Source: Microbacterium nymphoidis
GTDB taxonomy: Bacteria; Actinomycetota; Actinomycetes; Actinomycetales; Microbacteriaceae
Length of the DNA stretch: 64,000 nucleotides
Assembly: GCF_021044885.1 (NCBI RefSeq)
Contig: NZ_JAJNOD010000001.1
Coordinates: 1,302,001-1,366,000 of the forward strand
Direction of reading: 5' to 3'
The position numbers were made by a program, and so were the translations under genes. Under the pieces are notes generated by a model that saw only the letters and a program-made list of their open reading frames with translations, ran no database searches and was not told the DNA's origin. Positions 1-8,843 of the stretch are shown piece after piece. The stretch's first letter is position 1. Each line of letters starts with the position of its first letter.

Positions 1-750
1 GCCGCCGCCACGGCGATGAACGAGATCTGGGGCCTCGGAGCAGACGCCACGACCCTGGCTGTGGCCGGGCGCAGGGCCGAGAACGAAGCCGTGGGAGCTC
101 CCACCGGCATCATGGACCAGATGTCGGTGATGCACGGGCGTGCGGACGCCGCCACGTTCCTCGACTGCCGCACGCTGGATGTCCAGTCGGTGCCGGTGGG
201 CTTCCAGGCAGCGGGTCTGGAGATCCTCGTGATCGACACCCGCACCTCGCACGAGCACGCCACCGGCGGCTACCGGGCGCGTCGTGAGTCGTGCGAGCGC
301 GGTGCGCGGGAGATGGGTGTTCCGGCGCTCCGCGACCTCGCCGTCGCCGACCTCGCCGCGGCGGAGGAGAAGCTCGACGACGTCACGTTCCGCCGCGTGC
401 GCCACATCGTCACGGAGAACCAGCGCGTGCTGGACACCGTTCGCACCGTCCGTGAGCAGGGGCCCGGTGCCATCGGCGACCTGCTTGTCGCCTCCCACGT
501 CTCCATGCGCGACGACTTCGAGATCTCCACCCCCGAGCTGGACCTCGCGGTGGACGCCGCCCTTGCCGCGGGAGCGATCGGTGCCCGCATGACGGGCGGT
601 GGCTTCGGCGGGGCGGCCATCGCGCTGGTACGCATCGACGACGCCGCGGCGGTGGAGTCCGCCGTGCGTGCCGCCTTCACCGAGGCGGGCTTCGCCGAGC
701 CCGCGATCTTCCCGATCGTCCCGTCCGAGGGGCCTCGCCGCGACGCCTGA
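1..750 (+). CDS. galK: Galactokinase, C-terminal part (5' end outside window)
   Basis: The frame is open from the first base, so this is the C-terminal ~249 residues of a protein usually about 390 long. It would phosphorylate galactose to galactose-1-phosphate in the Leloir pathway, in the cytoplasm. Seen directly: the GHMP-kinase segment GIMDQMSVMHG and the late glycine-rich motif MTGGGFGGAAIALV, both typical of galactokinases. The N-terminal galactose-binding signature lies outside the window. The gene ends just before a strong stem-loop shared with the convergent glycosidase gene. Other GHMP kinases are possible, but the two motifs together fit GalK best. Confidence 0.93.
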   Translation, partial: AAATAMNEIWGLGADATTLAVAGRRAENEAVGAPTGIMDQMSVMHGRADAATFLDCRTLDVQSVPVGFQAAGLEILVIDTRTSHEHATGGYRARRESCERGAREMGVPALRDLAVADLAAAEEKLDDVTFRRVRHIVTENQRVLDTVRTVREQGPGAIGDLLVASHVSMRDDFEISTPELDLAVDAALAAGAIGARMTGGGFGGAAIALVRIDDAAAVESAVRAAFTEAGFAEPAIFPIVPSEGPRRDA

Positions 751-755
751 CCAGA

Positions 756-801
756 CAGCCTGAAGGGCCGCGATCCGGAGAGATCGCGGCCCTTCAGGCT
801 G
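756..801. terminator. Bidirectional stem-loop between galK and the GH3 gene
   Basis: A perfect 20-bp inverted repeat (756-775 and 782-801) with a 6-nt loop lies between two convergent stop codons. There is no clear T-run on either side. Its position and strength suggest it ends transcripts from both directions. Confidence 0.8.
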
Positions 802-816
802 CTGGGACGCCGGCCG

Positions 817-3057
817 TCAGGCGTTCGCGGCCGCGATCAGCTGGTGCATCGCCTCGGGTGTCATCGGAGAGCCCGGGAAGGCGACCATCCGCGCGAGCGG
901 AAGCGACTGCAGCATCGCCAGCATCCCCTCGTCGAGCTCGGTGGGCGCATCGGAACCCGCACCGAGGAACCCGGAGATCGCCTGCTGCACCATGGGCCCA
1001 ACGACCGGATGCGCCAGCACCTCACCCAGCGAGGAGTCGGGGGTGATCGGGATGGTCACCTCGTCGGCTGTCACGCTCACCGTCGCGGACCCGCGCAGGT
1101 CGCGGCTGGATTCGCCGACCGAGACGGTGTACTCGCCGCCCTCCACCACCCAGCGGTCCACACGCACGTCCCAGTACGCCAGATCGGCGCGCGGGATCCG
1201 CAGTTCGACAGTCGTCGTGGCACCGGCAGCGATGGCCACCGACTGGAACGCCTTCAGCTCGCGGGGCGCCCGCTGCACGACGGAGGCACCGATCGAGGCA
1301 TAGGCCTGCACGACCGTGCGACCGTCACGCTCGCCGGTGTTGGTGACGTCGACGCGAACCGTGATCCCGTCGTCGTCCGCCGCGGCGGAGACGTCGCCGT
1401 ACGCGAACGAGGTGTACGACAGACCGTGTCCGAAGGGGTAGGCCACCTCCAGCTCCCGCGCGTCGTACCAGCGGTAGCCCACCAGGATCCCCTCGCCGTA
1501 GCGGACGTGGCCGAACTCACCGGGGAAGTTCCCGAAGGACGGGTTGTCCTCCAGCTTCAGCGGGATCGTCTCGGTGAGGCGCCCGGACGGGTTGACGGCG
1601 CCGAACAGCACCTGGGCGGCGGCATGACCCCCACCCTGCCCACCGAGCCAGGCCTCCACGATCGCGGGGACCTCGTCACGGAACGGCAACGCCACCACCC
1701 CACCGTTGGAGAGCACGACCACGATGTTCGGGTTCGCCGCACGCAGCTCCGCCACCAGCGCGAGCTGGTCGGCGGGCAGGTCGATGTCGGTGCGGTCGTA
1801 GCCCTCGGACTCCGCCGCAGCGGGAAGGCCGAGGAAGGCCACGACCACATCGGCCTCCGCCGCAACGGACACGGCTTCGGCGCGCAGTGCGGCCGCGTCT
1901 CCGGATCCATCGAGCGAGAAGCCGGCCGCGTAGGTCGCATCCGGCGCGATCGCGCGGATCTCCTCCAGCGCGCGATCCAGCCGAGTGGGGTTGATCAGCG
2001 AGGAGCCGGCGCCCTGATAGCGCGGCTGGTCGGCGAAGGCACCGACCACGGCGATGCGCTGTTGCGGGTTCAGCGGGAGGATGTCGCCGTCGTTGCGCAG
2101 CAGCACGATGGACCGCGCCGCAGCCTCCCGGGCAAGATCGTGGTGCGCCTCGACGTCCAGCGCCCCCGCGGGCTTGACCACGGCACTCGTCCGGCGGATG
2201 AGCTCCAGCATGCGCTCGGCAGCCAGGTCGAGCACCGACTCGTCGATGCGCCCCGACTCGATCGCATCGACGATCTGGGCGTCGGTGCGTCCGCCGCTCG
2301 CGGGCATCTCCAGATCGAGCCCGGCCACCAGCGCGGCGACGCGATCGTTGACGGCTCCCCAGTCGGAGACGACGAGACCGGTGTATCCCCACTCGTCGCG
2401 CAGCACGCTGGTCAGCAGCCACGGGTCCTCGGAGGCGTAGACGCCGTTGATGCGGTTGTACGAGCACATGACGGTCCAGGGCTGAGCCTCGGTGACCACC
2501 CGCTGGAAGCCGCGCAGGTAGATCTCCCGCAGCGGGCGAGCGTCCACGTCGCTGGAGGCCCGCATACGATCGGTTTCCTGGTTGTTGGCGGCGAAGTGCT
2601 TCAGCGACGACCCGACGCCCTGGGACTGGATGCCGCGCACCAGCGCCGCACCCATCACACCGCCGATCAGCGGATCCTCGGAGAAGTACTCGAAGTTCCG
2701 GCCGCACAGTGGCGACCGCTTGATGTTGACGCCCGGGCCGAGGATCACGGCGACGTCTTCGATGGCCGATTCCACGCCCAGCGCCACACCGACCCGCTCC
2801 GCCAGGTCGGGGTCCCACGACGAGCCGAGTCCCACCGCGGGCGGGAAGCAGGTAGCGGGCACGCTGTCGCCGAGGCCCAGGTGGTCCCCTCCGGTGTTCT
2901 GCTTGCGCAGTCCGTGCGGCCCGTCGGTGAGCATGAGCGCCGGGACTCCTGCGCGCTCCACCGACTTCGTGGTCCAGAAGTCCGCGCCGCTGGTGAGCGA
3001 TGCCTTCTCGGCGGTGGTGAGGTCGGAGACCTCGGGAAGCTGTCCGGAGCCAGTCAT
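817..3057 (-). CDS. Glycoside hydrolase family 3 beta-glucosidase-like enzyme
   Basis: A 746-residue GH3 enzyme that would remove terminal beta-linked sugars from oligosaccharides. The N-terminal barrel shows LTDGPHGLRKQ, KHFAANNQ (about 153-160) and VVSDWGAV, in which Asp232 is the expected nucleophile. The middle part is the GH3 C-terminal alpha/beta domain, and the region after roughly residue 550 looks like the fibronectin-III-like domain (DVTNTGERDG). No signal peptide is visible, so it probably acts inside the cell on imported sugars. A GAGAGGAT Shine-Dalgarno precedes the ATG. It is divergent from a TetR gene only 97 bp away, the obvious candidate regulator. GH3 members also include xylosidases and N-acetylglucosaminidases, so the substrate is uncertain. 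Confidence 0.9.
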   Translation of the reverse strand: MTGSGQLPEVSDLTTAEKASLTSGADFWTTKSVERAGVPALMLTDGPHGLRKQNTGGDHLGLGDSVPATCFPPAVGLGSSWDPDLAERVGVALGVESAIEDVAVILGPGVNIKRSPLCGRNFEYFSEDPLIGGVMGAALVRGIQSQGVGSSLKHFAANNQETDRMRASSDVDARPLREIYLRGFQRVVTEAQPWTVMCSYNRINGVYASEDPWLLTSVLRDEWGYTGLVVSDWGAVNDRVAALVAGLDLEMPASGGRTDAQIVDAIESGRIDESVLDLAAERMLELIRRTSAVVKPAGALDVEAHHDLAREAAARSIVLLRNDGDILPLNPQQRIAVVGAFADQPRYQGAGSSLINPTRLDRALEEIRAIAPDATYAAGFSLDGSGDAAALRAEAVSVAAEADVVVAFLGLPAAAESEGYDRTDIDLPADQLALVAELRAANPNIVVVLSNGGVVALPFRDEVPAIVEAWLGGQGGGHAAAQVLFGAVNPSGRLTETIPLKLEDNPSFGNFPGEFGHVRYGEGILVGYRWYDARELEVAYPFGHGLSYTSFAYGDVSAAADDDGITVRVDVTNTGERDGRTVVQAYASIGASVVQRAPRELKAFQSVAIAAGATTTVELRIPRADLAYWDVRVDRWVVEGGEYTVSVGESSRDLRGSATVSVTADEVTIPITPDSSLGEVLAHPVVGPMVQQAISGFLGAGSDAPTELDEGMLAMLQSLPLARMVAFPGSPMTPEAMHQLIAAANA

Positions 3058-3154
3058 GGGGATCCTCTCATCGATGAGCGTGCGGGCCGTGGCGAAAACT
3101 TTACGTCATTCGGTTTGTGATGGCAATGGTCCCGTCACCTGGCAGACTCGGCAC

Positions 3155-3826
3155 ATGGCAAAACGGGGTTCGTACGCGAAGGGCATCGCCAAACGCGAGG
3201 AGATCCTGGAGCGCGCGCTCGAGGTGATCGCCCGTTCCGGCATGCGCGGAGCGTCGGTCAAAGAGATCGCGGATGCCGCAGGCCTCACACCTCCGGGGCT
3301 GCTTCACTACTTCGACAGCAAGGAGGAGCTGTTCACGGCGATCCTGCGCAAGCGCGACGAAGTGGACGGGCTCACCTTCATCCTCCCGGACCTCGACACC
3401 AGCGACACCACGGCCGTGTGGGAGCAGGCGACGCAGGCCTACCTCGCCGTCATCCGCCACAACGCCTCGGTCCCCGGGCTCGTCGAGCTGTTCTCCCGCC
3501 TCGCGGTCGACGCCGCGGACGCCGAGCACCCGGCCCATGACTACTTCCTGGAGCGCAGCGAGCAGCTCCACGCGCGATTCGCGCGCATCGCGGCTGCCGC
3601 CCAGCGCGCCGGGATCATCACCGACGCGATACCGGCCGACTCCTTCGCGCGCATCCTGCACGCCACTTCCGACGGGCTGCAGCTGCAGTGGCTCACCGAC
3701 CCGGAAATCGACATGGCGGGCGCGGTCCGCGACCTGTTCGCGGCCTTCGCGCCCGCAGACGATCCCGATGCGGCGCGACCGGGTCGAACCGCGGTCGGCG
3801 ACGCCGGTGCGGGATCAGCAGGCTGA
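3155..3826 (+). CDS. TetR/AcrR-family transcriptional regulator
   Basis: A 223-residue DNA-binding repressor. Residues about 10-60 form the TetR helix-turn-helix (KREEILERALEVIARSG, then VKEIADAAGLTPPGLLHYF). The rest is an alpha-helical ligand domain with no recognisable specificity. The frame is open well upstream, but the ATG at 3155 is chosen because the HTH begins a few residues after it. CAGACT ends 6 nt before this ATG, so the message may be leaderless. It is divergent from the GH3 glycosidase, whose expression it plausibly controls, and is followed after 13 bp by a TPR gene, probably in one transcript. Confidence 0.88.
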   Translation: MAKRGSYAKGIAKREEILERALEVIARSGMRGASVKEIADAAGLTPPGLLHYFDSKEELFTAILRKRDEVDGLTFILPDLDTSDTTAVWEQATQAYLAVIRHNASVPGLVELFSRLAVDAADAEHPAHDYFLERSEQLHARFARIAAAAQRAGIITDAIPADSFARILHATSDGLQLQWLTDPEIDMAGAVRDLFAAFAPADDPDAARPGRTAVGDAGAGSAG

Positions 3827-3839
3827 AGGGGGAAAGAGC

Positions 3840-4361
3840 ATGACCACCGACGACGCTCTCCGCGCACGGCTGGACGAGATCTTCGCCGCACGCGATCGCG
3901 CGCACATGGCACCCACCATCGCGGCGTTCCGCGAGATCCTTGCGGAGCATCCGGACGACCCCGCCGTCCTGTACGAGGTCGGCGGTGCGTACGACACCGA
4001 CGGTCAGGAGGAAACCGCGCTGGACTACTACCGCCGGGCGATGGCAGCAGGTTTGGAGGGGCACTGGCTTCGGCAGTGCTATCTGCAATACGGCAGTACG
4101 CTGCGCAACCTCGGTCGCGTCGATGAGAGCCTCGCCGTCTTCGACGAGGGCATCACCCGGTTTCCGGAGTCGGAGTCTCTCGGCATCTTCCGCGCGCTCA
4201 CGCTGCACGCGGCGGGCCGCCCCAGCGCGGCGCTGGGAAGCGTTCTCGCGGTGATCGCAGACCGCTTCTCCACCCCCGAAGTGCAGCGATACGAGGCCGC
4301 GCTCCGCGGCAATGCCTCCTATCTGCTCTCGCTGGACGACGACCAAGCGTCACCCGCGTAG
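3840..4361 (+). CDS. Tetratricopeptide-repeat protein
   Basis: A 173-residue soluble protein made of TPR-like helical pairs, for example EILAEHPDDPAVLYEVGGAYD, TALDYYRRAM and VDESLAVFDEGITRFPES. These repeats usually mediate protein contacts. The start at 3840 has a good GGGGGA ribosome site and lies 13 bp after the TetR stop, so the two genes are likely co-transcribed. No catalytic motif, signal peptide or membrane segment is seen. The partner cannot be told from the sequence. Confidence 0.8.
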   Translation: MTTDDALRARLDEIFAARDRAHMAPTIAAFREILAEHPDDPAVLYEVGGAYDTDGQEETALDYYRRAMAAGLEGHWLRQCYLQYGSTLRNLGRVDESLAVFDEGITRFPESESLGIFRALTLHAAGRPSAALGSVLAVIADRFSTPEVQRYEAALRGNASYLLSLDDDQASPA

Positions 4362-4366
4362 GTGCG

Positions 4367-4410
4367 CAGCGGGCCTGACGGGCCGGCACGTGCCGCGGGT
4401 CCGCCCGCTG
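4367..4410. terminator. Possible terminator between convergent genes
   Basis: CAGCGGGC (4367-4374) pairs with GCCCGCTG (4403-4410), and the enclosed region holds the 10-bp palindrome GGCACGTGCC (4384-4393). It lies just after the TPR stop and before the convergent small gene. There is no T-run, so the terminator role is inferred from position. Confidence 0.4.
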
Positions 4411-4464
4411 TTCGATGCCTACTCGACGCCGGCGTGGCGCGTGCCGGATCGTTGTCGGGGATTC

Positions 4465-4791
4465 CTAGCCGAACTGTCCGTCGGCGCTCTGGATGATCTG
4501 CCGCATCAGCTCCGCCGAGATCTCCTCAACGACACCATCGGTCCATTCGTGCACGGTGTAGCGGACTCCGAGTTCGTCGAGCAGCGCCGCGGTGCGCTCC
4601 AGGCGCGGAACCACATGGATGTGGTCATTGCCGAACAACGATGCCGAGTACACGGGCGCGCCCGCGAGGATCGCGTCTCGCAGCTCCACGCTTGACCGGC
4701 CGGTGATCCGATAGAGACGCTTGAGAGCGTCGACGGTGATCGCCGACGGATCGACGACGGTGAGCGAGAGGGCGTTCTCGGGAACGGGCAT
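4465..4791 (-). CDS. Small conserved-looking protein, possibly ribosomal L7/L12 C-terminal-like
   Basis: A 108-residue acidic protein without signal peptide or membrane segment. The stretch ITVDALKRLYRITGRSSVEL followed by RDAILAGAPVYSA resembles the alpha-helical motif of the ribosomal protein L7/L12 C-terminal domain, in which an A-x-R-x-x-TG-x-x-L-x-E-A-K pattern precedes a V-x-x-G-x-P turn. The next segment, RTAALLDELGVRYTVHEW, matches the helix and strand that close that fold. This is a fold-level guess only. The gene lies 48 bp downstream of the TIM-barrel isomerase gene on the same strand and may share its transcript. Confidence 0.6.
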   Translation of the reverse strand: MPVPENALSLTVVDPSAITVDALKRLYRITGRSSVELRDAILAGAPVYSASLFGNDHIHVVPRLERTAALLDELGVRYTVHEWTDGVVEEISAELMRQIIQSADGQFG

Positions 4792-4839
4792 ATGCCTATC
4801 CCACCACGCACACCCGGAGAGTGCCCGGGCATGCGTTCA

Positions 4840-5604
4840 TCAGCGGCTTGTGACCCAGCCCCGCAGCGTCGCGGCTTCGCCTGCGAGGAGTGCCGGATCA
4901 TCGTGCGGCACGAACTCCAGCAGGGCGTCACGCGGCTCGGTGGCCGTCTGGAAGAGTGCCGCCCACAGGCTCGCCCGTTCCGCCAGCCGCAGGCGCTCCG
5001 CCGCCGGCCACCAGGAGAAGACGTGCACGGCGGCGACGGCATCGCGCAGCTGATCGTACTCGTGCAGGGCCGCGTCGTCGGACGCCCCCACCGTCGGCTG
5101 CCAGTAGGTGCGCAGCGCGGGGACGTCGTCGAGCAGCCTTCGAACCGCCCCCGGCGTGTCGGCGATGGTGCCGGAGTGGTATTCGAGCGCGAGCGTGATC
5201 CCCCGTTCGCGCGCCGAGGCACATGCGTCGGCGATCGCCTCGGTGATCGCGCTCCGCTCCGCCTCGCTCGCCTCCGCGGATCCGATCCGCCCGGCCCAGA
5301 TCCGGATGCGGTCCGCGCCGAGCGCCGCCGCAGAGTCCAGCACCGGCGAGATATCCTCCTCCGCGCGCCAGTACGACCCGTACGATGCGACGGCGAGGCC
5401 GGCATCGGCGGTGCGCTGCGCAACGATCTCCGCCCGCGCTGGGTCGCCTGCCGGAACGTGGATGTCCGCACCCCACTCGATGCTCTCCAGCCCCGCCCCG
5501 GCGGCAGCGGCGATGACCTGTTCCGCCGCGAGCTGGCGGAACGTCACCGAGCACAGTCCGATGCGCGGGCGCCGGCCCACGTGCCCGTCGTCGATCGGAT
5601 GCAT
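4840..5604 (-). CDS. Sugar phosphate isomerase/epimerase family TIM-barrel protein
   Basis: A 254-residue protein of the xylose-isomerase-like TIM-barrel family (AP endonuclease 2 superfamily). Seen: PRIGLCSVTFRQL at the start, GLESIEWGADIH, then LALEYHSGTIADT and AAVHVFSW, the glutamate and histidine positions where this family binds a divalent metal. The frame is open further upstream, but the ATG at 5604 has a GGGAG site 5 nt before it and matches the family start. It is divergent from a ROK regulator, with tandem repeats between them that may be its operator. The family covers hydroxypyruvate isomerases, ketose epimerases and inosose dehydratases, so the reaction is unknown. Confidence 0.8.
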   Translation of the reverse strand: MHPIDDGHVGRRPRIGLCSVTFRQLAAEQVIAAAAGAGLESIEWGADIHVPAGDPARAEIVAQRTADAGLAVASYGSYWRAEEDISPVLDSAAALGADRIRIWAGRIGSAEASEAERSAITEAIADACASARERGITLALEYHSGTIADTPGAVRRLLDDVPALRTYWQPTVGASDDAALHEYDQLRDAVAAVHVFSWWPAAERLRLAERASLWAALFQTATEPRDALLEFVPHDDPALLAGEAATLRGWVTSR

Positions 5605-5750
5605 CGCTTCTCCCGTCCTCGCCGCAACCCTCTCAGCCAAGCCGACGCCCGTCGGCCGCGCAACCGGCTCATGGCCCGGCGCACTCTGGTGAGACGCGGG
5701 TCCGGACGGAGGAGTGTGCTCCCACATGAGGACGACAGCGGTCGATTCGT

Positions 5751-5788
5751 CCTCGTTTCGCGACATGCTCCTCGTTTCGCGACGTGCT
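5751..5788. promoter_or_regulatory. Two tandem 19-bp repeats, candidate ROK operator
   Basis: CCTCGTTTCGCGACRTGCT occurs twice in direct succession (5751-5769 and 5770-5788), the copies differing at one base. Each holds the palindrome TCGCGA. The pair lies between the divergent isomerase and ROK genes, where an operator for the ROK protein would be expected. Confidence 0.5.
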
Positions 5789-5825
5789 GACGCGTCGGGC
5801 GCGCGCTCTGCGAGAGAATCGAGGG

Positions 5826-7025
5826 GTGCCCTCCCCTGACTCCTCGCGCGGTTCGCTCACCTCGGAGGACGTGCGTCGCCACAATCTGGGCCTCGTGGCG
5901 CTGGCGCTGACGTCCGGCCCGCTCTCCCGCAGCGAGCTCGCCCTGGAGACGGGCCTCACCCGCGGGGCGATCACGTCGCTGTCGGCGGAGCTCATCGAGC
6001 ACGAGATCGTTCGCGAGTCCGACCGCATCGCCCCCGAGGGACGGGGCCGCCCGAAGACGCTGCTGGAACTGTCGGCCACCGACGTGGCTCTCATCATCGC
6101 CACCCTGGATGCGGACCGGGTGGAGGCGGTGGTGTCCACGCTGGACGGCCAGCGCCTGGCCCGGTTCTCGCGGCGCCACGGGCGTCCGATCGGAGATCCC
6201 GGCCCCGTCGTCGACGCTCTGGCCCAGGTCGTGTCGGAAGCTCTCGCCCATGCCGCCTCGGTCGGCAGACCCCTGGCGGATCTGTCCGTGGTGGTGTGGG
6301 CGCCGGTCGGCGGCAGTCCCGCGGTCGTGCTCGCCGACACGGATCTCGGCTGGGAGCGCGTCGATCTCATCGGCCTTCTCCAGCAGCGCCTGCCGCGACT
6401 CCGCGCAGCGCAGATCCCGCTCATCGCCGACACGTCGGTCGCAGCGCTGGAAGAACACGCCGATGCCGGGTCGCCGCCGCACCTGGTGTATCTGAAGAGC
6501 GATTCGGGCATCGGAGGCGCGGTCTTCGCGGACGGCCGTGCCCTGACCGGCGCTGCGGGATGGGCGGGCATGCTCGGCCATCTGCCGGTGATCGCGGACG
6601 GTGCGCTCTGCGAGTGCGGACAGCACGGATGCCTGGTCACCGTCGCCGGCCCGGACGCCCTTCTCGCAAACGCCGGTCTCACCGACGTGGCGGACACGGA
6701 CGGACTCGACGCCGCCCTGGAGCGGTTCGTCACGGGGGTCCGGGATGGGCGTCGCGGATTCGTGGACGCGTGGGCCGTGGCTCTCCCCCACGTCGCCCGG
6801 ACTCTGCAGATCGCCCTGCTCACCGTAGGCGCCGATCATGTCGTGCTGGGCGGATACCTGGCAGCCTTCGCCGAGGACATCGCCGACGAGCTTGCCCGGA
6901 TCGCCGTCAGAGCCGGCGGCGCCACGCCCCCGCAGGTCACCGCCAGCCGGCTCGGCGCCGACGCCGCACTGCTCGGCGCCGAACGGGCGGCACGACTGCG
7001 GATGATCGACACGCTTCTCGGCTGA
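5826..7025 (+). CDS. ROK-family transcriptional regulator/kinase-like protein
   Basis: About 399 residues. The N-terminal winged helix (VRRHNLGLVALALTSGPL, then RSELALETGLTRGAITSLSAEL) is followed by a ROK sugar-kinase fold with the zinc-binding motif CECGQHGCL. Such proteins repress sugar operons and respond to a sugar or sugar phosphate. The start is uncertain: GTG at 5826 fits the HTH position, while a GTG at 5784 in the same frame would place the start inside the second upstream repeat. It is divergent from the TIM-barrel isomerase gene, its likely target. The region from 7026 to 7196 downstream holds only an AT-rich, promoter-like patch before the esterase. Confidence 0.85.
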   Translation: MPSPDSSRGSLTSEDVRRHNLGLVALALTSGPLSRSELALETGLTRGAITSLSAELIEHEIVRESDRIAPEGRGRPKTLLELSATDVALIIATLDADRVEAVVSTLDGQRLARFSRRHGRPIGDPGPVVDALAQVVSEALAHAASVGRPLADLSVVVWAPVGGSPAVVLADTDLGWERVDLIGLLQQRLPRLRAAQIPLIADTSVAALEEHADAGSPPHLVYLKSDSGIGGAVFADGRALTGAAGWAGMLGHLPVIADGALCECGQHGCLVTVAGPDALLANAGLTDVADTDGLDAALERFVTGVRDGRRGFVDAWAVALPHVARTLQIALLTVGADHVVLGGYLAAFAEDIADELARIAVRAGGATPPQVTASRLGADAALLGAERAARLRMIDTLLG

Positions 7026-7196
7026 CGCCGCGGAGCCGCAGGGCCACCGCCCTGCGCATCACGCCCGATTGGCCCGGCCGCGTAAAACCGAACGGCGATT
7101 GCTTTTCACCACCGCATCGCCTAACTTATTTCACGGAATGAACTTAAGGGCTCCTCGCTACGCTGATGAGCATCGCCCTCGTGATCCGGAGACGCC

Positions 7197-8678
7197 ATGA
7201 CTGAATCCCCCGCCTATGTCGAAGTTCAGACACGAGCCGGTCGCGTGCGCGGCCTCTGGCGCGACGTCGCCGGATCATCCGTGCGAAGCGCGTCCTTTCT
7301 CGGAATTCCGTTCGCGCAGGCTCCGGTCGGGGAGCTGCGCTTCGCCGCCCCGCGCGCCGTCGAACCCTGGCCGGATGTGCGTGACGCACTGGAGCAGGGA
7401 GCCACGGCCCAGCGCGGCGACCCGGGAATCACGCTGATCCCCGAGCCGTCGGTCGCCGGCGACAGCACCCTCAACGTCAACGTGTTCACGCCTGCGCCCG
7501 GTGACACCACGGCGAAGCTGCCCGTGCTGGTGTGGATCCATGGGGGCGGGTACGTCGCCGGCTCGCCCGCCAGCCCCTGGTACGACGGCCGCGCCTTCAA
7601 TCGTGACGGCGTCGTCACGGTCTCGATCGGCTATCGCCTCGGCTTCGACGGCTTCGGCCACATCGACGGCGCCCCCTCCAACCGCGGCGTACGCGACTGG
7701 CTGGCCGGGCTGGAATGGGTGCAGCAAAACATCACCGCGTTCGGCGGAGACCCCTCCCGCGTGACCATCGCCGGGCAATCGGCGGGAGGCGGAGCGGTGC
7801 TCACCCTGCTCGGCATGCCCGCAGCCCAGCACCTCTTCCACGGCGTGTATGCGCTGTCGGGTGCGCTCGCCGATGTCGCCCCGGAACGCGCCCGCGCGTT
7901 CAGCGCGAAGATGGCGCGCGAACTCGGAGTCCCCGCAACGCGCGACGGATTCTCCTCGGTCTCGGAGGAGGACGTGCTTGCCGCTCAGCGAAAGCTCAGC
8001 CAGCTCGACCTCAGCTCGATGGGCGAGACGGTCGATGAAGGCCTCGGGCTCGGCCCCGCCGTCGACGGTGATCTCATCACTCGTCCCACCGCACAGTCCC
8101 TGGCGCAGGGAGTCGGCGCGGACAAGCCCCTGGTTCTCGGCGCCACGGACGATGAGTTCTCGATGGCGGTGCAGGATCAGGCCAGCAAGCTGCGCTGGAT
8201 CCCCCTTGCTCTGCTGCTGCGTCCCTTCAAGCTGACCTCAGCCGTCCGACGGGGCTACCTGGCCGCGAACCGGCCCGTGGTCGCGCGCGGACACGCCGCC
8301 GTACTCGGACGCCTGATCACCGACAAGATGTTCCGCACCGGAGTCGTGAGAACGGCCCGCGCGCGGGGCGCGGCCCCCACCTGGGTGTACCGCATCGCGT
8401 TCCGCTCCACGAAGTTCGACGCCGCCGTGCACTGCATCGACGTGCCGTTCTTCTTCGACTGCCTCGACGGCCCCGTGGTCGATGCCCTCACCGGCCCTCA
8501 CCCGCCGCAGGCTCTGGCCGACGCGATCCATGCGGCGGCCGTGGCATTCGTGAAGACGGGCGACCCCGGCTGGACCGCGTGGTCCGCGGTGCCCGACTCC
8601 GGCGTGGTGTTCAGTGCTCCCCCCGCCACGCAGACGGAGGAGACCGGCGGCTTCGCGTCGGTCGAAGCCCTGCTGTAG
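7197..8678 (+). CDS. Type-B carboxylesterase/para-nitrobenzyl-esterase family
   Basis: A 493-residue serine hydrolase that would cleave carboxylic esters. Seen: HGGGY (115-119) for the oxyanion hole, GQSAGG with nucleophile Ser195, FGGDPSRVTIAG before it, and AVHCIDVPFFFD containing the expected catalytic histidine. In the family this last motif usually reads GxxHGxDxPFxF; here the residue after His is Cys. No signal peptide is present, so it is probably cytoplasmic. A GGAG site precedes the ATG by about 5 nt. The AT-rich patch near 7120-7150 is the likely promoter region. The natural ester is unknown. Confidence 0.9.
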   Translation: MTESPAYVEVQTRAGRVRGLWRDVAGSSVRSASFLGIPFAQAPVGELRFAAPRAVEPWPDVRDALEQGATAQRGDPGITLIPEPSVAGDSTLNVNVFTPAPGDTTAKLPVLVWIHGGGYVAGSPASPWYDGRAFNRDGVVTVSIGYRLGFDGFGHIDGAPSNRGVRDWLAGLEWVQQNITAFGGDPSRVTIAGQSAGGGAVLTLLGMPAAQHLFHGVYALSGALADVAPERARAFSAKMARELGVPATRDGFSSVSEEDVLAAQRKLSQLDLSSMGETVDEGLGLGPAVDGDLITRPTAQSLAQGVGADKPLVLGATDDEFSMAVQDQASKLRWIPLALLLRPFKLTSAVRRGYLAANRPVVARGHAAVLGRLITDKMFRTGVVRTARARGAAPTWVYRIAFRSTKFDAAVHCIDVPFFFDCLDGPVVDALTGPHPPQALADAIHAAAVAFVKTGDPGWTAWSAVPDSGVVFSAPPATQTEETGGFASVEALL

Positions 8679-8697
8679 CGGCACGCCGGCGAGGCCA

Positions 8698-8798
8698 CGG
8701 GAGCGCGCCGGATCCGTCTGCCGAACATCGAGCCGACCGCGCCTGCGCCGGACCCCGCGGTGCCGGAACCGGGAGCGCCCCGGGATCCGTCCGCGAAC
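8698..8798. repeat. Imperfect 29-bp direct repeat between convergent genes
   Basis: Two related 29-bp segments (8698-8726 and 8770-8798, offset 72 bp) begin CGGGAGCGC and share GGATCCGT and GAAC near their ends. They occupy the gap between the esterase and LLM genes, where no good hairpin is visible. Confidence 0.4.
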
Positions 8799-8843
8799 CC
8801 CTGATCGGCGACGCGACGCCCGGGTGCGCTGACTCGTCCCGCG

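Noticed and set aside
844..3120. A 758-codon open frame opposite the GH3 glycosidase
   Set aside because: Composition (Arg, His, Gly, Asp) and lack of motifs mark it as a shadow of the real gene, which has GH3 catalytic motifs.
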